From Larix sibirica (lineage: Eukaryota > Streptophyta > Pinopsida > Pinales > Pinaceae): a DNA stretch of 15,969 nucleotides. The stretch is from positions 7,371 through 23,339 of the forward strand of contig NWUY0300017923.1 of the NCBI GenBank assembly GCA_004151065.3, read 5' to 3'. Positions 8,958-15,969 of the stretch are shown piece after piece; position 1 is the first letter of the stretch; each line of letters begins with the position of its first letter. A program made the position numbers and the translations under genes. The notes beneath the pieces were generated by a model, which was not told the DNA's origin, ran no database searches, and saw only the letters and a list, made by a program, of their open reading frames with translations.

Positions 8958-9628
8958 TTAATGGTGAGATATTCCACTTGTTGTTCCCATTGACCTTCTT
9001 TCTCTTGCATCCCTTTCAATTGAGATTGTAGGTCCGCTTTCTCACCTTCTAATATTACCATTTGTACATTTAGCGAATCTCTCTCCTCTTCTAAGCTTTG
9101 TACACTGTGCATGGCTTCTTCCATCTGCAATTTGAGGGCATCTGACATATTATCTCGATCCCTTCATTTCTAGCTTGAACTAGATTGTCCTTCAGTTTGA
9201 CCACTTTGGCCTTACTGATTTCCACATTTTCTATCAATTTGTGTATGTTGTCCTAGTTGGCCAAGGCTGCTGCAACACCAACAGATGCTATGAAATTTGG
9301 ATCCTTATTAGTGCCTTCAACTACTGGAAATTCCTGTATAGTGACGATGTCAGGTTGTGAGGCGATTTTGAGCCTCTTCTCCCACCTCTTCATGATTTTT
9401 TTCCTTTTGGGGTCATAGATTATAGTTTCTAATTTAGCAACAACATATTGCTTGGATGGCGTAAACGGAGTGAGTCCCAATTCAATCAGAGGAAGATGTC
9501 CTTTGGTGAGGGGAAAATCTGTGTTATTATCTATCGTATTATCAATATCCATGTCCTGGTCTCCATCACCTCCTTGTATATTTTGAGTTTCCATAGCTTT
9601 CTTGAATGATTCTTCTTCTTCTTTCTTC
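8958..9628. repeat. first copy of a 0.67-kb head-to-tail repeat, ends at an N
   Basis: It matches 9630-10305. On the minus strand it encodes KLETIIYDPK, EGTNKDPNF and KLKDNLV blocks also present in the right copy. It ends one base before the ambiguous base at 9629. Confidence 0.85.
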
Positions 9629-9629
9629 N
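9629..9629. other. second ambiguous base at a repeat junction
   Basis: A single N lies between ..cttctttcttc and tcaatggtgag.., the end of one copy and the start of the next, just as at 8199. Confidence 0.8.
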
Positions 9630-10305
9630 TCAATGGTGAGAGATTACACTTGTTGGTCCCATTGAATTTCTTTCTATTGCAACCCTTTAATTGGGACTAT
9701 AAATCTGCTTTCTCGCCTTCTAATATTACCATTTTTATATTTAGTGAATCTCTCTCCTCTTCTAATATTTGTATATTGTGCATGGCTTCTTCCTTCTACG
9801 ATTCTAGGGAATCCCACTGACATCTTATCTTGATCCCTTCATTTCTAGATGGAACTAGGTTGTCCTTCAGTTTGGCCACTTTGGCCGTACTACTTTCTAC
9901 TTTTTCTATCAACTTGTGTATGTTGTCTTTGTTGGCCAAAGATACTGCAACACTAATAGATGTTGTAAAATTTGGATCCTTATTAGTTCCCTCAAATACA
10001 AAAACTTCCTGTATACTGACGACGTCAGGTTGTGAACGGATTTTGAACCTCTTCTCTTTCCTCTTCATAATAGTCTTTATTTTGGGGTCATAGATTATAG
10101 TTTCTAACTTAGCAACACCATGTCTCTTTGATGGTGTAAACAGACTGAGTCCCAATTCAACCATAGGGAGATGTCCTTTAGTGAGTGGAACCTCTGTGTA
10201 TGATTATTTGTTGTAGTATCAATATCCATGTCCTAGCCTCCATCACCTCCTTGTAGATTTTGGGTTTCCACAGGTTTCTTGAATGATTCTTATTCTTCTT
10301 TCTTA
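9630..10305. repeat. second copy of the 0.67-kb repeat
   Basis: Offset is 672 bp at the left edge (8961 pairs with 9633) and 677 bp at the right edge (9604 pairs with 10281). The corresponding minus-strand peptide at 10164-9796 is the same as that of the left copy with point changes, and carries a stop (..QWDSLES-stop) where the other copy stays coding-like. Confidence 0.85.
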
Positions 10306-12025
10306 TTTTGTAATTCTTCTTGGATTCATGTTATTGTCGTAGTACCTCAGCTCTCTTTCCTTCTTGTTTGGATTCCAATTTTTCCATTCTCTCTTGTTGA
10401 ATTTTTTTTTGTAATTCCTCTTTTGATTTTCTATCTTCTTCTTCCTTCTTTGCTAATTATTCTTCTTGCATTCTCTTGGTATTTTTTGCCAAGACAACTT
10501 CTTCTACTGCTTTCTTCCTTGCAAATTCTTCTATGTCTCCCTGTGCCGATGCATCAGATGGTTTACTAGAACTTGCACCTTTCCTTTTGCTAAGCCTTTT
10601 GTTTAGTTCTGTAAGGTTTCACACCTGTCTATTCACTTCTTCTTCTGGCAAGAACTGATCAACATACTCATAATGAATTTTGTCCGATTGACAATGTAGG
10701 GCCACCTTCTAGTGAACATCATTCCCCACAAAGATTTTTTCACCAAAATGACATGAATATAAATATTTCACCAACTGTTGAGCATCCTTGAATTTATTGA
10801 ACTTGTATGCACCAACTAATAATCGGAGTGGAGGTCAAGAATCCTTCTTATTATTATGCAAGAAATGGCCTACCATTTATGAGTGTCTGTCTTACAATTT
10901 CCTTTAAAATAATGTAATCAGTAACATACTTTGGTAGCAATAGTGGACCTTTCGATCCCCCGTAAATATGTAGGTAGATACCTTTGGGGGTCAATAATAA
11001 TCTCCTAACTGTGTAACCACTGTAAGGGCCTCCCCAGACATATAGTCTGGTACCTTCTCATAAATCATCTTGTATAAGGGAACCACGAATTCCTCTCAAA
11101 TTTGCTTATAGTAGCTTGCATGTTTCTAGGTCCATAAGATCTTATATGCTACATACACAGGATTTTCACTGGGATTCCACCTACATTCGAGGTCTGGAAA
11201 GGGATGTAGGGTCATGATACAATCTATCAGGTAAGAAGACATGTGGAATTCCTCTTTGAGTCCCTTCTGTGCATCATCAATAGCTTGAACCATATTCTCA
11301 GAAATGATATCTGCCCAATTGAAAGCAATGCCATGCATTGTGATATAATAGAGCAAAGATACCCAATTGAGCTTGTAATTGGCTAAGTTGGGAATCCCAT
11401 ATAGCCTGCATAGGAGAGTAGCAACGATTTTGAAGGGAGTCTTCAAAAACTTGGTCTCATATTCTTTGCTAATTCTTTGGCATAATTGCTTAATAAGTAA
11501 TAGCATTTTTTTCGCACACTCTGCATAGTTTAACTTTAGGCTTTTGGGCATATTCTGTCAAAAAGATTTTCGAGGTTGGAAGCATGTAAGCCTTTCCTAT
11601 ATGTGCCGGTTGAAACGAGGCAAAACCTTTTCCCGTGGCACTTGTGATGATATGAGATTTGATATCGATATAATGAAGGATTCAGACTATCATCTCAGTG
11701 CATGTGAACAGCTCAGGTCGGGCAATAGCCTTGTGGATGCCTGACTTCTTGATGCTTTGGTAGATTAAGTCTTCCTCAATAGTTGCTTCTGGTACATTTT
11801 GATCTCTAATTACATGATAAAGTTCAACCCATTTGAATTCAGGGGTTACGCCTGTGATGGGTTGAGTGTCATCAAACTGAATCTCTAAAGACATTTCTGG
11901 AACCGCTTCATCACCAAAGGATACATCCAATATAGCTTTGGAAGAATGCTTTGGACCTATTTTCGACATCTCTGTATCTTGTAAAATAGAAGAGGTATTA
12001 GCATGTTGTATACAATCCATTAATA

Positions 12026-12330
12026 CTGTGAACAAGATACAAATTTGAGCAAACAAGTAATAGCTTCAAAATTTCTTCAATGAACACATGCTTATGAGGG
12101 CATAAATATATAGTTTTTCATTAATGAAAAGAACACCCAATTCCTTTCACAAGAAACAATAACTGTGAATCCATAGCTTAGTAAAGCAAAAATCGATGGT
12201 TAGAAATGAGTGAAGAGAGTTAGATCTAGGTTGTGTATGGTGAGATTTAAGGTTTAATGGGTTTCGAGACAAATTTCAGAAGAAGAATGTTCCTTTGACA
12301 ACAGGGATACACTTGAATTCTAGGACATAA
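12026..12330 (-). other. possible 5' leader with intron of the coiled-coil gene
   Basis: Between the possible TATA box and the ATG at 12020 the minus strand is AT-rich and non-coding. It ends in a T-rich tract and ..ttcacag, a good plant 3' splice site whose AG is at 12027-12026, six bases before the ATG. The matching donor is not obvious. If spliced, translation would start at 12020 rather than at the upstream in-frame ATG at 12056. Confidence 0.35.
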
Positions 12331-12340
12331 AATTGTAGAC

Positions 12341-12347
12341 TTAAATA
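12341..12347 (-). promoter_or_regulatory. TATA-like box upstream of the coiled-coil gene
   Basis: On the minus strand ctctatttaagtctac lies about 320 bp upstream of the ATG. Transcription would begin near 12310. Support is by motif and position only. Confidence 0.35.
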
Positions 12348-12360
12348 GAGTGGATAAAAA

Positions 12361-12837
12361 CCCTCGAGCCCCAAGAAAACATCAAGCTAGCCAATGAAAA
12401 AGGGTTCCAAAGAAATGGTTTGCCTTAGAATTAATAAAACCAATCAAGCATTTACCTTATACAACCCCAATATCCCAATGTCAAGTGGAAATAACAACCA
12501 TAATCATGACAAAAATACCTACCTAGACAAAACGACATGTGTGCTGGGTCGTTATGCAACCGTACCGAGCGAAAATTCTCTTCCAGGTGGGGCAAGAGCA
12601 AATGGTGTAGAGGAAAAATGGTAGTTTAATGGCTAACAGGGTTATGTATTTTTAAAAAGAACTCTTTTAGAAACCCTACGTCATTTATCAATGAGCACAA
12701 GAACGACCTCGTCGTGCTTTTAACAAGTCCGTTCAGAGTACATAAGCAAATCACCCGACGCATGTCAGGGGTGATTCAATTTATTTCACGATGATGGTTT
12801 TGGTGTCAAAATTAATTATTTGCCGATACATATCGGT
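12361..12837. other. spacer with no recognisable gene
   Basis: Short open frames here (for example 12394-12624) have no recognisable motif and atypical composition. From about 12540 CpG dinucleotides become more common than in the flanking DNA. A small inverted repeat, ccgata/tatcgg with two bases between, lies at 12823-12836. Confidence 0.4.
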
Positions 12838-12931
12838 GGAGAAATGAAATGTGCTCCAAAAATTTCACGTTACAGAGTTTCGGGGGAGAAACGAAATGTG
12901 CCTAAAAAATTTCATGTTACGGAGTTTTGCC
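12838..12931. repeat. 47-bp tandem repeat, two copies
   Basis: Unit 1 starts at 12838 and unit 2 at 12885, both beginning ggagaaa(t/c)gaaatgtgc and ending near gagttt(c/t)g. Differences are mostly C/T or G/A. A third, much weaker echo begins near 12932 (agagaaagc). It sits in the CpG-bearing block upstream of the Copia-like LTR end. Confidence 0.65.
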
Positions 12932-13063
12932 AGAGAAAGCAAAAATTTTGCGACCTTGTTGGAGACAAAAAGTACTTCATGCTGATACAGTTTCAGCGGA
13001 TAAATGAAAAGTCTATCGATTAACTTGGAGATGAAATTGTAAGTTCGACGAAACGAAGTCAAT

Positions 13064-13093
13064 GTTTTGGTGAGTTTTCAAAAACTTGACGAA
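13064..13093. repeat. outlying copy of the 30-bp repeat
   Basis: The 30 bases starting gttttggtgagtttt and ending cttgacgaa resemble the units at 13302-13391, about 240 bp before them. Confidence 0.45.
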
Positions 13094-13301
13094 CTTTGAC
13101 CAAGAGAGAAGGGAAAAGGTAATGTCAACAATTAATCTTAACCAATGAACTTCGCTAAAGCTTAAGAAACAAACCACCGTTTCGGTAATAAAAGGCTAGT
13201 TTAGTGAGATTTCAACAATGAAGGAGAAACAAAGGCGACATATCGACGAGATAGATGGAAACTCTCCAACGTTTCGACCGGCTTGGGTATTCTTCAACAA
13301 C

Positions 13302-13391
13302 ATTTTGGCGGGTTTTAGAAAACTTAGTGACGTTTTGGCGAGTTGGAGAAAACTCTTTGAATTTTTAGCGAGTTTGAGAAAACTCTCTGAA
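13302..13391. repeat. 30-bp tandem repeat, three copies
   Basis: Exact 30-bp period: 13302-13331, 13332-13361 and 13362-13391, each of form (n)ttttngcg(g/a)gtt..gaaaact. Because 30 is a multiple of three, every frame repeats a ten-residue unit; in the 13218-13598 frame it reads LA-S/G-xRKLxxx. I see no known domain, so I treat this as repeat DNA, possibly LTR U3 subrepeats, rather than a protein repeat. Confidence 0.75.
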
Positions 13392-14186
13392 ACGTTAAAA
13401 TTGGGAGAAAGAGGCCGAAAGTTGAAAATTTGTCTAAGTACTATTTCACCGGGAAACATCCAACTTCAGGCAGTACCTGACTTAGTTAAAGAAATACCAA
13501 AAGCATGGAATGAAGCAAAGATACAGTTCAAAATGTGGGGCTCCAGTTTTTCCAAGAGAAAATACTGGGGAGGGTGGTTGCAGTTGCAACAGGTATGAAC
13601 ATGAACTTTATATTTACATATATATATGAATTTTGCAGCTATCCAAAATTGTCTAAAGTTGACTTTTGACTATCTATTTCTTGATGGTTTGGTAGTTTCT
13701 AGCACTGATATGTCTTGTTGATTTTAGGATATTTAGACACTCATGAGTTTGTCAAGATCAACTTGGTCTAATGTTTCTTCAACTAACTTGTGTTTCTTTA
13801 GTATGCATTAGTATGCATTTGTACTTATGTAATCTGACGATCACAATTTGTTCTAGTAGACATAGAGTGATCCGATAATTCATCTTCACCTCAATATTAA
13901 CGGCAATTGATCCATAGCTTAACACCCGATTGTTCCATGATTTCTACTTAAAGAGAATGGGGGGTTATTTGCTTGATGATTGATTGTGAGAAACTCATAT
14001 GTAAATACTTTTTCCTTTTGCATTAATATATTGCCTCAAGTAGCTATTTGGTTGGGGTTATCGACTGTTTTCTTCTCCGAGGATTTTAACCATGTAAAAC
14101 ATTAGTGTGTTGATCTCTGATCTATTTGTGTGAGTGATTACTTAAGGCGTTCGACCTGTGTGGAAATACCTTATTTTAGTCGAACA
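13392..14186 (+). repeat. probable 3' part of a Copia-type LTR
   Basis: The end ..gtcgaaca at 14186 is followed at once by a decayed tRNA-Met primer-binding site. At 14066-14100 a tcttctccgaggatttt..ccatgtaaaac stretch resembles the poly(A)-signal/U5 region common in plant Copia LTRs. A TATA-rich stretch lies at 13606-13628. I cannot place the LTR start: no TG end matching the 14186 terminus was found, and no second LTR is in the window. The upstream repeat block may belong to the same LTR. Confidence 0.45.
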
Positions 14187-14200
14187 TGGTATTAGAGTGC
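14187..14200 (+). other. decayed tRNA-Met primer-binding site
   Basis: tggtattagagtgc matches the canonical plant site TGGTATCAGAGC except for two C-to-T changes. It directly follows an ..aaca LTR-like end. Downstream no Copia gag or pol is visible before the CACTA element, so the element is truncated or interrupted. Confidence 0.6.
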
Positions 14201-14560
14201 TTATGAAGACCTGCTCCTGTTGTTGGTTGAGATCTTGAACTGGTGTGGTTGAAGGCATTAAATAATTTCTTATGGATTCCAATATTTCTATATATTTTTG
14301 GGAAAAGGAGGTATTACATTGCATCCACAATGCTACTTTCAGTTAGAAACACTTTTTGTTTCACTCGAAAAGGTTTCTATTTTCCCAATATACGACCATT
14401 TTACAAAATCTGGAGGTATACTCACTTCTACATTTGGGGTCGAAATTTGATGTTTGTACTGACATTTAAAGTTAAAAATTAGTTATTAATGTCAGAAAGA
14501 CATCAACTGGGTGGGATTTTTTCAAAAAATCCCAAGTTTACAATGCTTAATTGACTTGTT
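14201..14560. other. spacer without recognisable genes, containing a hairpin
   Basis: No coding motif is seen on either strand. It should contain the 5' end of the CACTA element, but I found no CACTA/CACTG terminus. A perfect 10-bp inverted repeat (gggatttttt, one base, aaaaaatccc) lies at 14513-14533. Confidence 0.5.
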
Positions 14561-14568
14561 CAATTGCA

Positions 14569-14713
14569 AGTCGCTTAAGCGACTCCTTGCGACATCGCTT
14601 AAGCGACGCCTTAGAGGGTTGTTTAAGCAACACCCCAAGGTGTCACTTAAGCAACGTACACCTGTAGATGTCAATTAATTTTTTTTTTTCAAGTTGTTGT
14701 CGCTTAAGCGACA
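14569..14713. repeat. five copies of a palindromic 14-16-bp motif
   Basis: Core gtcgcttaagcgac. Copies: 14569-14584 (perfect 16-bp palindrome), 14595-14606 (12-bp perfect core), 14618-14631 (gttgtttaagcaac), 14642-14655 (gtcacttaagcaac) and 14698-14713 (perfect 16-bp palindrome). The two imperfect copies differ from the core only by C-to-T or G-to-A changes. Spacing start to start is about 24-26 bp for the first four, then 56 bp. Probable subterminal protein-binding repeats of the CACTA element. Confidence 0.8.
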
Positions 14714-14831
14714 TGCCGCTGAATGCATTTAGTTTTTTTTTATTCAATTTGGCGAGGTTAAAAATAGATTCAAACAGAACAAAAGAATACTTTTTGAAAG
14801 GATTTTGGAGGGAGGAGAACTCTCATGAGAG

Positions 14832-14991
14832 GTAAACTTTCTTGTGAACTAATGAGATTATCCCTTCAATTAATTTCTTTTGATTGGGTTAATGATTTCT
14901 CTGTCTTTCTTCTTACTGTACTAGTAGTTTGCTAATTTGTTTTATTGAAATAAAGAATAATGTTAGATAACCCTGTCTACTGATTTGCTAG
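14832..14991 (+). other. possible first intron of the transposase gene
   Basis: Donor gag|gtaaac at 14832 and acceptor ttgctag ending at 14991 flank 160 bp of T-rich sequence. The downstream exon would begin tgtatccgaa. The reading frame of exon 2 continues open upstream across this join, but no ATG in that frame was found in exon 1, so the ATG at 15014 may be the start. Confidence 0.45.
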
Positions 14992-15238
14992 TGTATCCGA
15001 ACAAGACGCTGCTATGCAGGCGGTTATCAATTCTATATACAGAGACAGAAGCAACCATGGTAATAGAAATGATCAAAACCAAGCCATTAATGTTGAAGAT
15101 ATAATCAGTGATGGAAAATTTTATTGTTTTTGTAAGCAATGCAAAGGGATAAAAAGAAGAAGAGTTGTTAGGGAAATAACTAGGAAACATTGCTTAGAGC
15201 ATGGGAACTTGGAAGGTGGAAAAGAATATCATTGCTTG
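14992..15238 (+). pseudogene. CACTA transposase exon with Cys-rich N-terminal domain
   Basis: The reading frame with ATG at 15014 gives about 75 residues up to a clean donor, ttg|gtaaga, at 15239. It contains an acidic stretch and FYCFCKQCKGIKRRR followed by a later His/Cys pair (KHCLEHG). This looks like the C-x2-C transposase-associated domain found before the catalytic part of plant CACTA proteins, where it may bind zinc and DNA. The frame has no stop in this exon. It is part of a gene that carries stops downstream, so it is scored as a pseudogene. Confidence 0.65.
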
Positions 15239-15341
15239 GTAAGATATCAAAAAAACTATTTTTTTCTCATTTTAAAATAATATTAATATTCATGTATATT
15301 TTGATACTAATTGGATATATTTTGTCGTAACTATTGCACAG
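15239..15341 (+). other. intron of the CACTA transposase gene
   Basis: GT at 15239-15240 and AG at 15340-15341 with an AT-rich body (..attgcacag). Length 103 bp, normal for plants. Removal joins two exons in phase 0. Confidence 0.65.
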
Positions 15342-15676
15342 AGAAGACTACTAACTCTTGGAAACCCACTCGCTACAATTCATACTAGAGATGGTGAGGG
15401 TGGTGACATTGAGGTTGATACAAGGGAAGAAAATAACCACAATATTATTGAGAATTAAGGGATAAATAGGTTGATCCTTGACACATTTGTTGCCACGGAT
15501 GAGAATGTACCTGTGGACGAGATCTACGAAAATATTCATGATGTGCCTCTTATTGATAAGGAAAAAAAATCCTTATACAAAGACTCAAAGACAAGTCTTC
15601 TCTCGGCTCTTTTGTTGCTAGTCAAATTGAAGGTAATGAATGGCATTTCAAACATAGGAACGATGCAGTTGTTAAG
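15342..15676 (+). pseudogene. CACTA transposase exon, one in-frame stop
   Basis: The frame from the previous exon continues with RRLLTLGNPLATIH and acidic sequence to a single TAA at 15456-15458, then stays open in the same frame: ILDTFVATDENVPVDEIYEN, then SLYKDSKTSLLSALLLLVK-x-K-x-MNGISN. The last block matches the L-Y-x-G/D-x-K-x-S-x-LSA...LLxLK pattern that precedes the Transposase_21 domain of TNP2-type proteins. The exon ends aag|gtgatt at 15676, leaving two bases of a split codon. Confidence 0.75.
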
Positions 15677-15760
15677 GTGATTGCAATTGTTTGTTTTTTA
15701 ATTTATCATCGTCGTATATAGGCCAATAATTATGATTTTTCCATTTTTTTTTTTTTGTAG
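15677..15760 (+). other. short intron of the CACTA transposase gene
   Basis: GT at 15677-15678; a poly-T tract and gtag end at 15760. Length 84 bp. The next exon resumes the conserved frame exactly, which supports the call. Confidence 0.7.
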
Positions 15761-15959
15761 ATTGTTAGGTGATACTCTTATACCGTAGTCAAATACTTTA
15801 CCTCGCACATAGAGAGAAATGTGTGTCATTCTGAAAGATTTAGGAGTGGAGTATGACACAATTGATGCATGTCCTAGTGATCATATTATATATTATAGAC
15901 AACATGCATCAAAAAGTGAGCGCATTGAATGTGGAATTAGTAGATATCATACTGATCAG
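15761..15959 (+). pseudogene. CACTA transposase exon with zinc-finger-like start of Transposase_21
   Basis: Two in-frame TAG stops occur early in this exon (15784-15786 and 15808-15810). Otherwise the frame gives MCVILKDLGVEYDTIDACPS, a YYRQH block and CGISRYHTDQ. The D-x-C-P-x-D...C-x2-C...SRY pattern is that of TNP2 transposases just before the catalytic region, but where the family usually has CPKC the copy reads ..IEC, so one cysteine is gone. The exon seems to end at cag|gtaaca (15959/15960). The catalytic core lies beyond the window. Confidence 0.78.
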
Positions 15960-15969
15960 GTAACAAATA

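Larger units (their letters stand above)
7646..12020 (-). pseudogene. long ORF of unrecognised family with coiled-coil C-terminal half, decayed
   Basis: On the minus strand, reading leftwards, the segments are: 12020-11684 (MDCIQHANTSS, then VTPEFKWVELYHVIRDQNVP), a TGA stop at 11684-11682; 11681-11550 in the same frame (SATGKGFASFQPAHIGKAY); 11551-11128 after a frame change (SKEYETKFLKTPFKIVATLL, GIAFNWADII, MSSYLIDCIMTLHPFPDLE); then stops and frame changes, with YSCHFGEKIFVGNDVH and IHYEYVDQFLPEEEVNRQ (about 10755-10625). From about 10570 it is Lys/Glu-rich, then an acidic linker, a LIELGL-x-PFTPSK block, and a strong heptad coiled coil (9148-8873: MEEAMHSVQSLEEERDSLNV). The C-terminal block (8614-8200) contains EHRLTELRTIKDEYIVVVRS and the end reads DEFIQAQEGAHPHD at 7685-7646. 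I recall similar conifer hypothetical proteins but can name no function. It could be a host multigene family or cargo of a non-autonomous retroelement. Confidence 0.65.
14569..15969 (+). mobile_element. 5' part of a CACTA (En/Spm-type) DNA transposon
   Basis: A cluster of palindromic repeats (14569-14713) is followed by a spliced gene whose exons match the N-terminal region of TNP2-type CACTA transposases. Subterminal repeat clusters at both ends are a known feature of CACTA elements, where a transposon-encoded protein binds. The 5' terminal inverted repeat was not identified and the element runs past the right edge. Confidence 0.7.

Noticed and set aside
10279-10569. Plus-strand frame rich in Phe, Leu and Ser, like a membrane protein
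   Set aside because: It is antisense to the Lys/Glu-rich linker of the minus-strand pseudogene, which reads as F/L/S on the other strand.
12394-12624. Plus-strand open frame of 76 codons
   Set aside because: No recognised motif and it lies in the putative upstream region of the minus-strand gene; chance is enough.
13196-13459. Minus-strand open frame with S/F-L-x-LAK repeats
   Set aside because: It is the reverse reading of the 30-bp tandem repeat; a period divisible by three keeps every frame open. No known domain.
13651-13664. tgtctaaagttgac as the start of the Copia-like LTR
   Set aside because: Match to the inverted 14186 end is too weak beyond TGT, and the upstream repeat block could equally be inside the LTR.
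14423-14436. cacttctacattt as the 5' terminus of the CACTA element
   Set aside because: Only the first four bases match CACTA, and without the other end or a 3-bp target duplication it cannot be supported.
14569-14713. Repeated motif resembling a CRISPR array
   Set aside because: Units are short palindromes of 12-16 bp with unequal spacing and only five copies, in a plant-like genome next to a CACTA gene.

Overview
The window looks like nuclear DNA of a seed plant with a large, repeat-filled genome, most likely a gymnosperm (conifer). The basis is AT-rich spacer, plant-type GT..AG introns, and decayed LTR retrotransposons and a CACTA DNA transposon packed end to end. The conifer assignment rests on remembered resemblance of several protein families (gag, pol, plant-mobile-domain and coiled-coil proteins), not on a search. 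I see no intact host gene, no rRNA or tRNA gene and no CRISPR array.

Layout. (1) 1-5896, plus strand: the 3' part of a Ty3/gypsy element. It holds broken pol (RT about 121-890, RNase H about 900-1400, integrase about 1474-2754), then a second, archaeal-like RNase H after integrase (2881-3150), an antisense plant-mobile-domain-like ORF (4047-3195), a purine tract (4084-4096), and a probable 3' LTR to about 5896. Pol followed by an antisense ORF recalls the Tat/Ogre/Grande-type layout. (2) 5898-7644, minus strand: the 5' part of another Ty3/gypsy element, with LTR 7644-6702, primer-binding-site candidate 6697-6681 and broken gag 6670-5898. Element 1 appears to have inserted into this gag. (3) 7646-12020, minus strand: a decayed long ORF of an unrecognised family with a lysine/glutamate-rich, coiled-coil C-terminal half. 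A possible promoter and leader intron lie upstream (12026-12360). The LTR of element 2 cuts its 3' end. (4) About 12640-14186: CpG-bearing sequence with 47-bp and 30-bp tandem repeats, ending in what looks like a Copia-type LTR end and a decayed tRNA-Met primer-binding site (14187-14200). (5) 14569-15969, plus strand: the 5' part of a CACTA (En/Spm-like) element. Five palindromic repeats are followed by the first exons of a TNP2-type transposase whose reading frame holds across two introns; the gene runs off the right edge.

Caution on assembly. The only two ambiguous bases (8199 and 9629) each sit exactly where two diverged copies of the same sequence meet head to tail (about 0.5 kb and 0.67 kb). 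That is what a scaffolder leaves when it joins contigs with overlapping ends, so the apparent tandem duplications may be artefacts and the three blocks may not be truly contiguous.

How the parts relate: these are independent transposons nested in or beside each other, not a cooperating gene cluster. The better preserved parts are the CACTA exons and the catalytic residues of the second RNase H; the integrase DDE triad is lost through three G-to-A-type changes.
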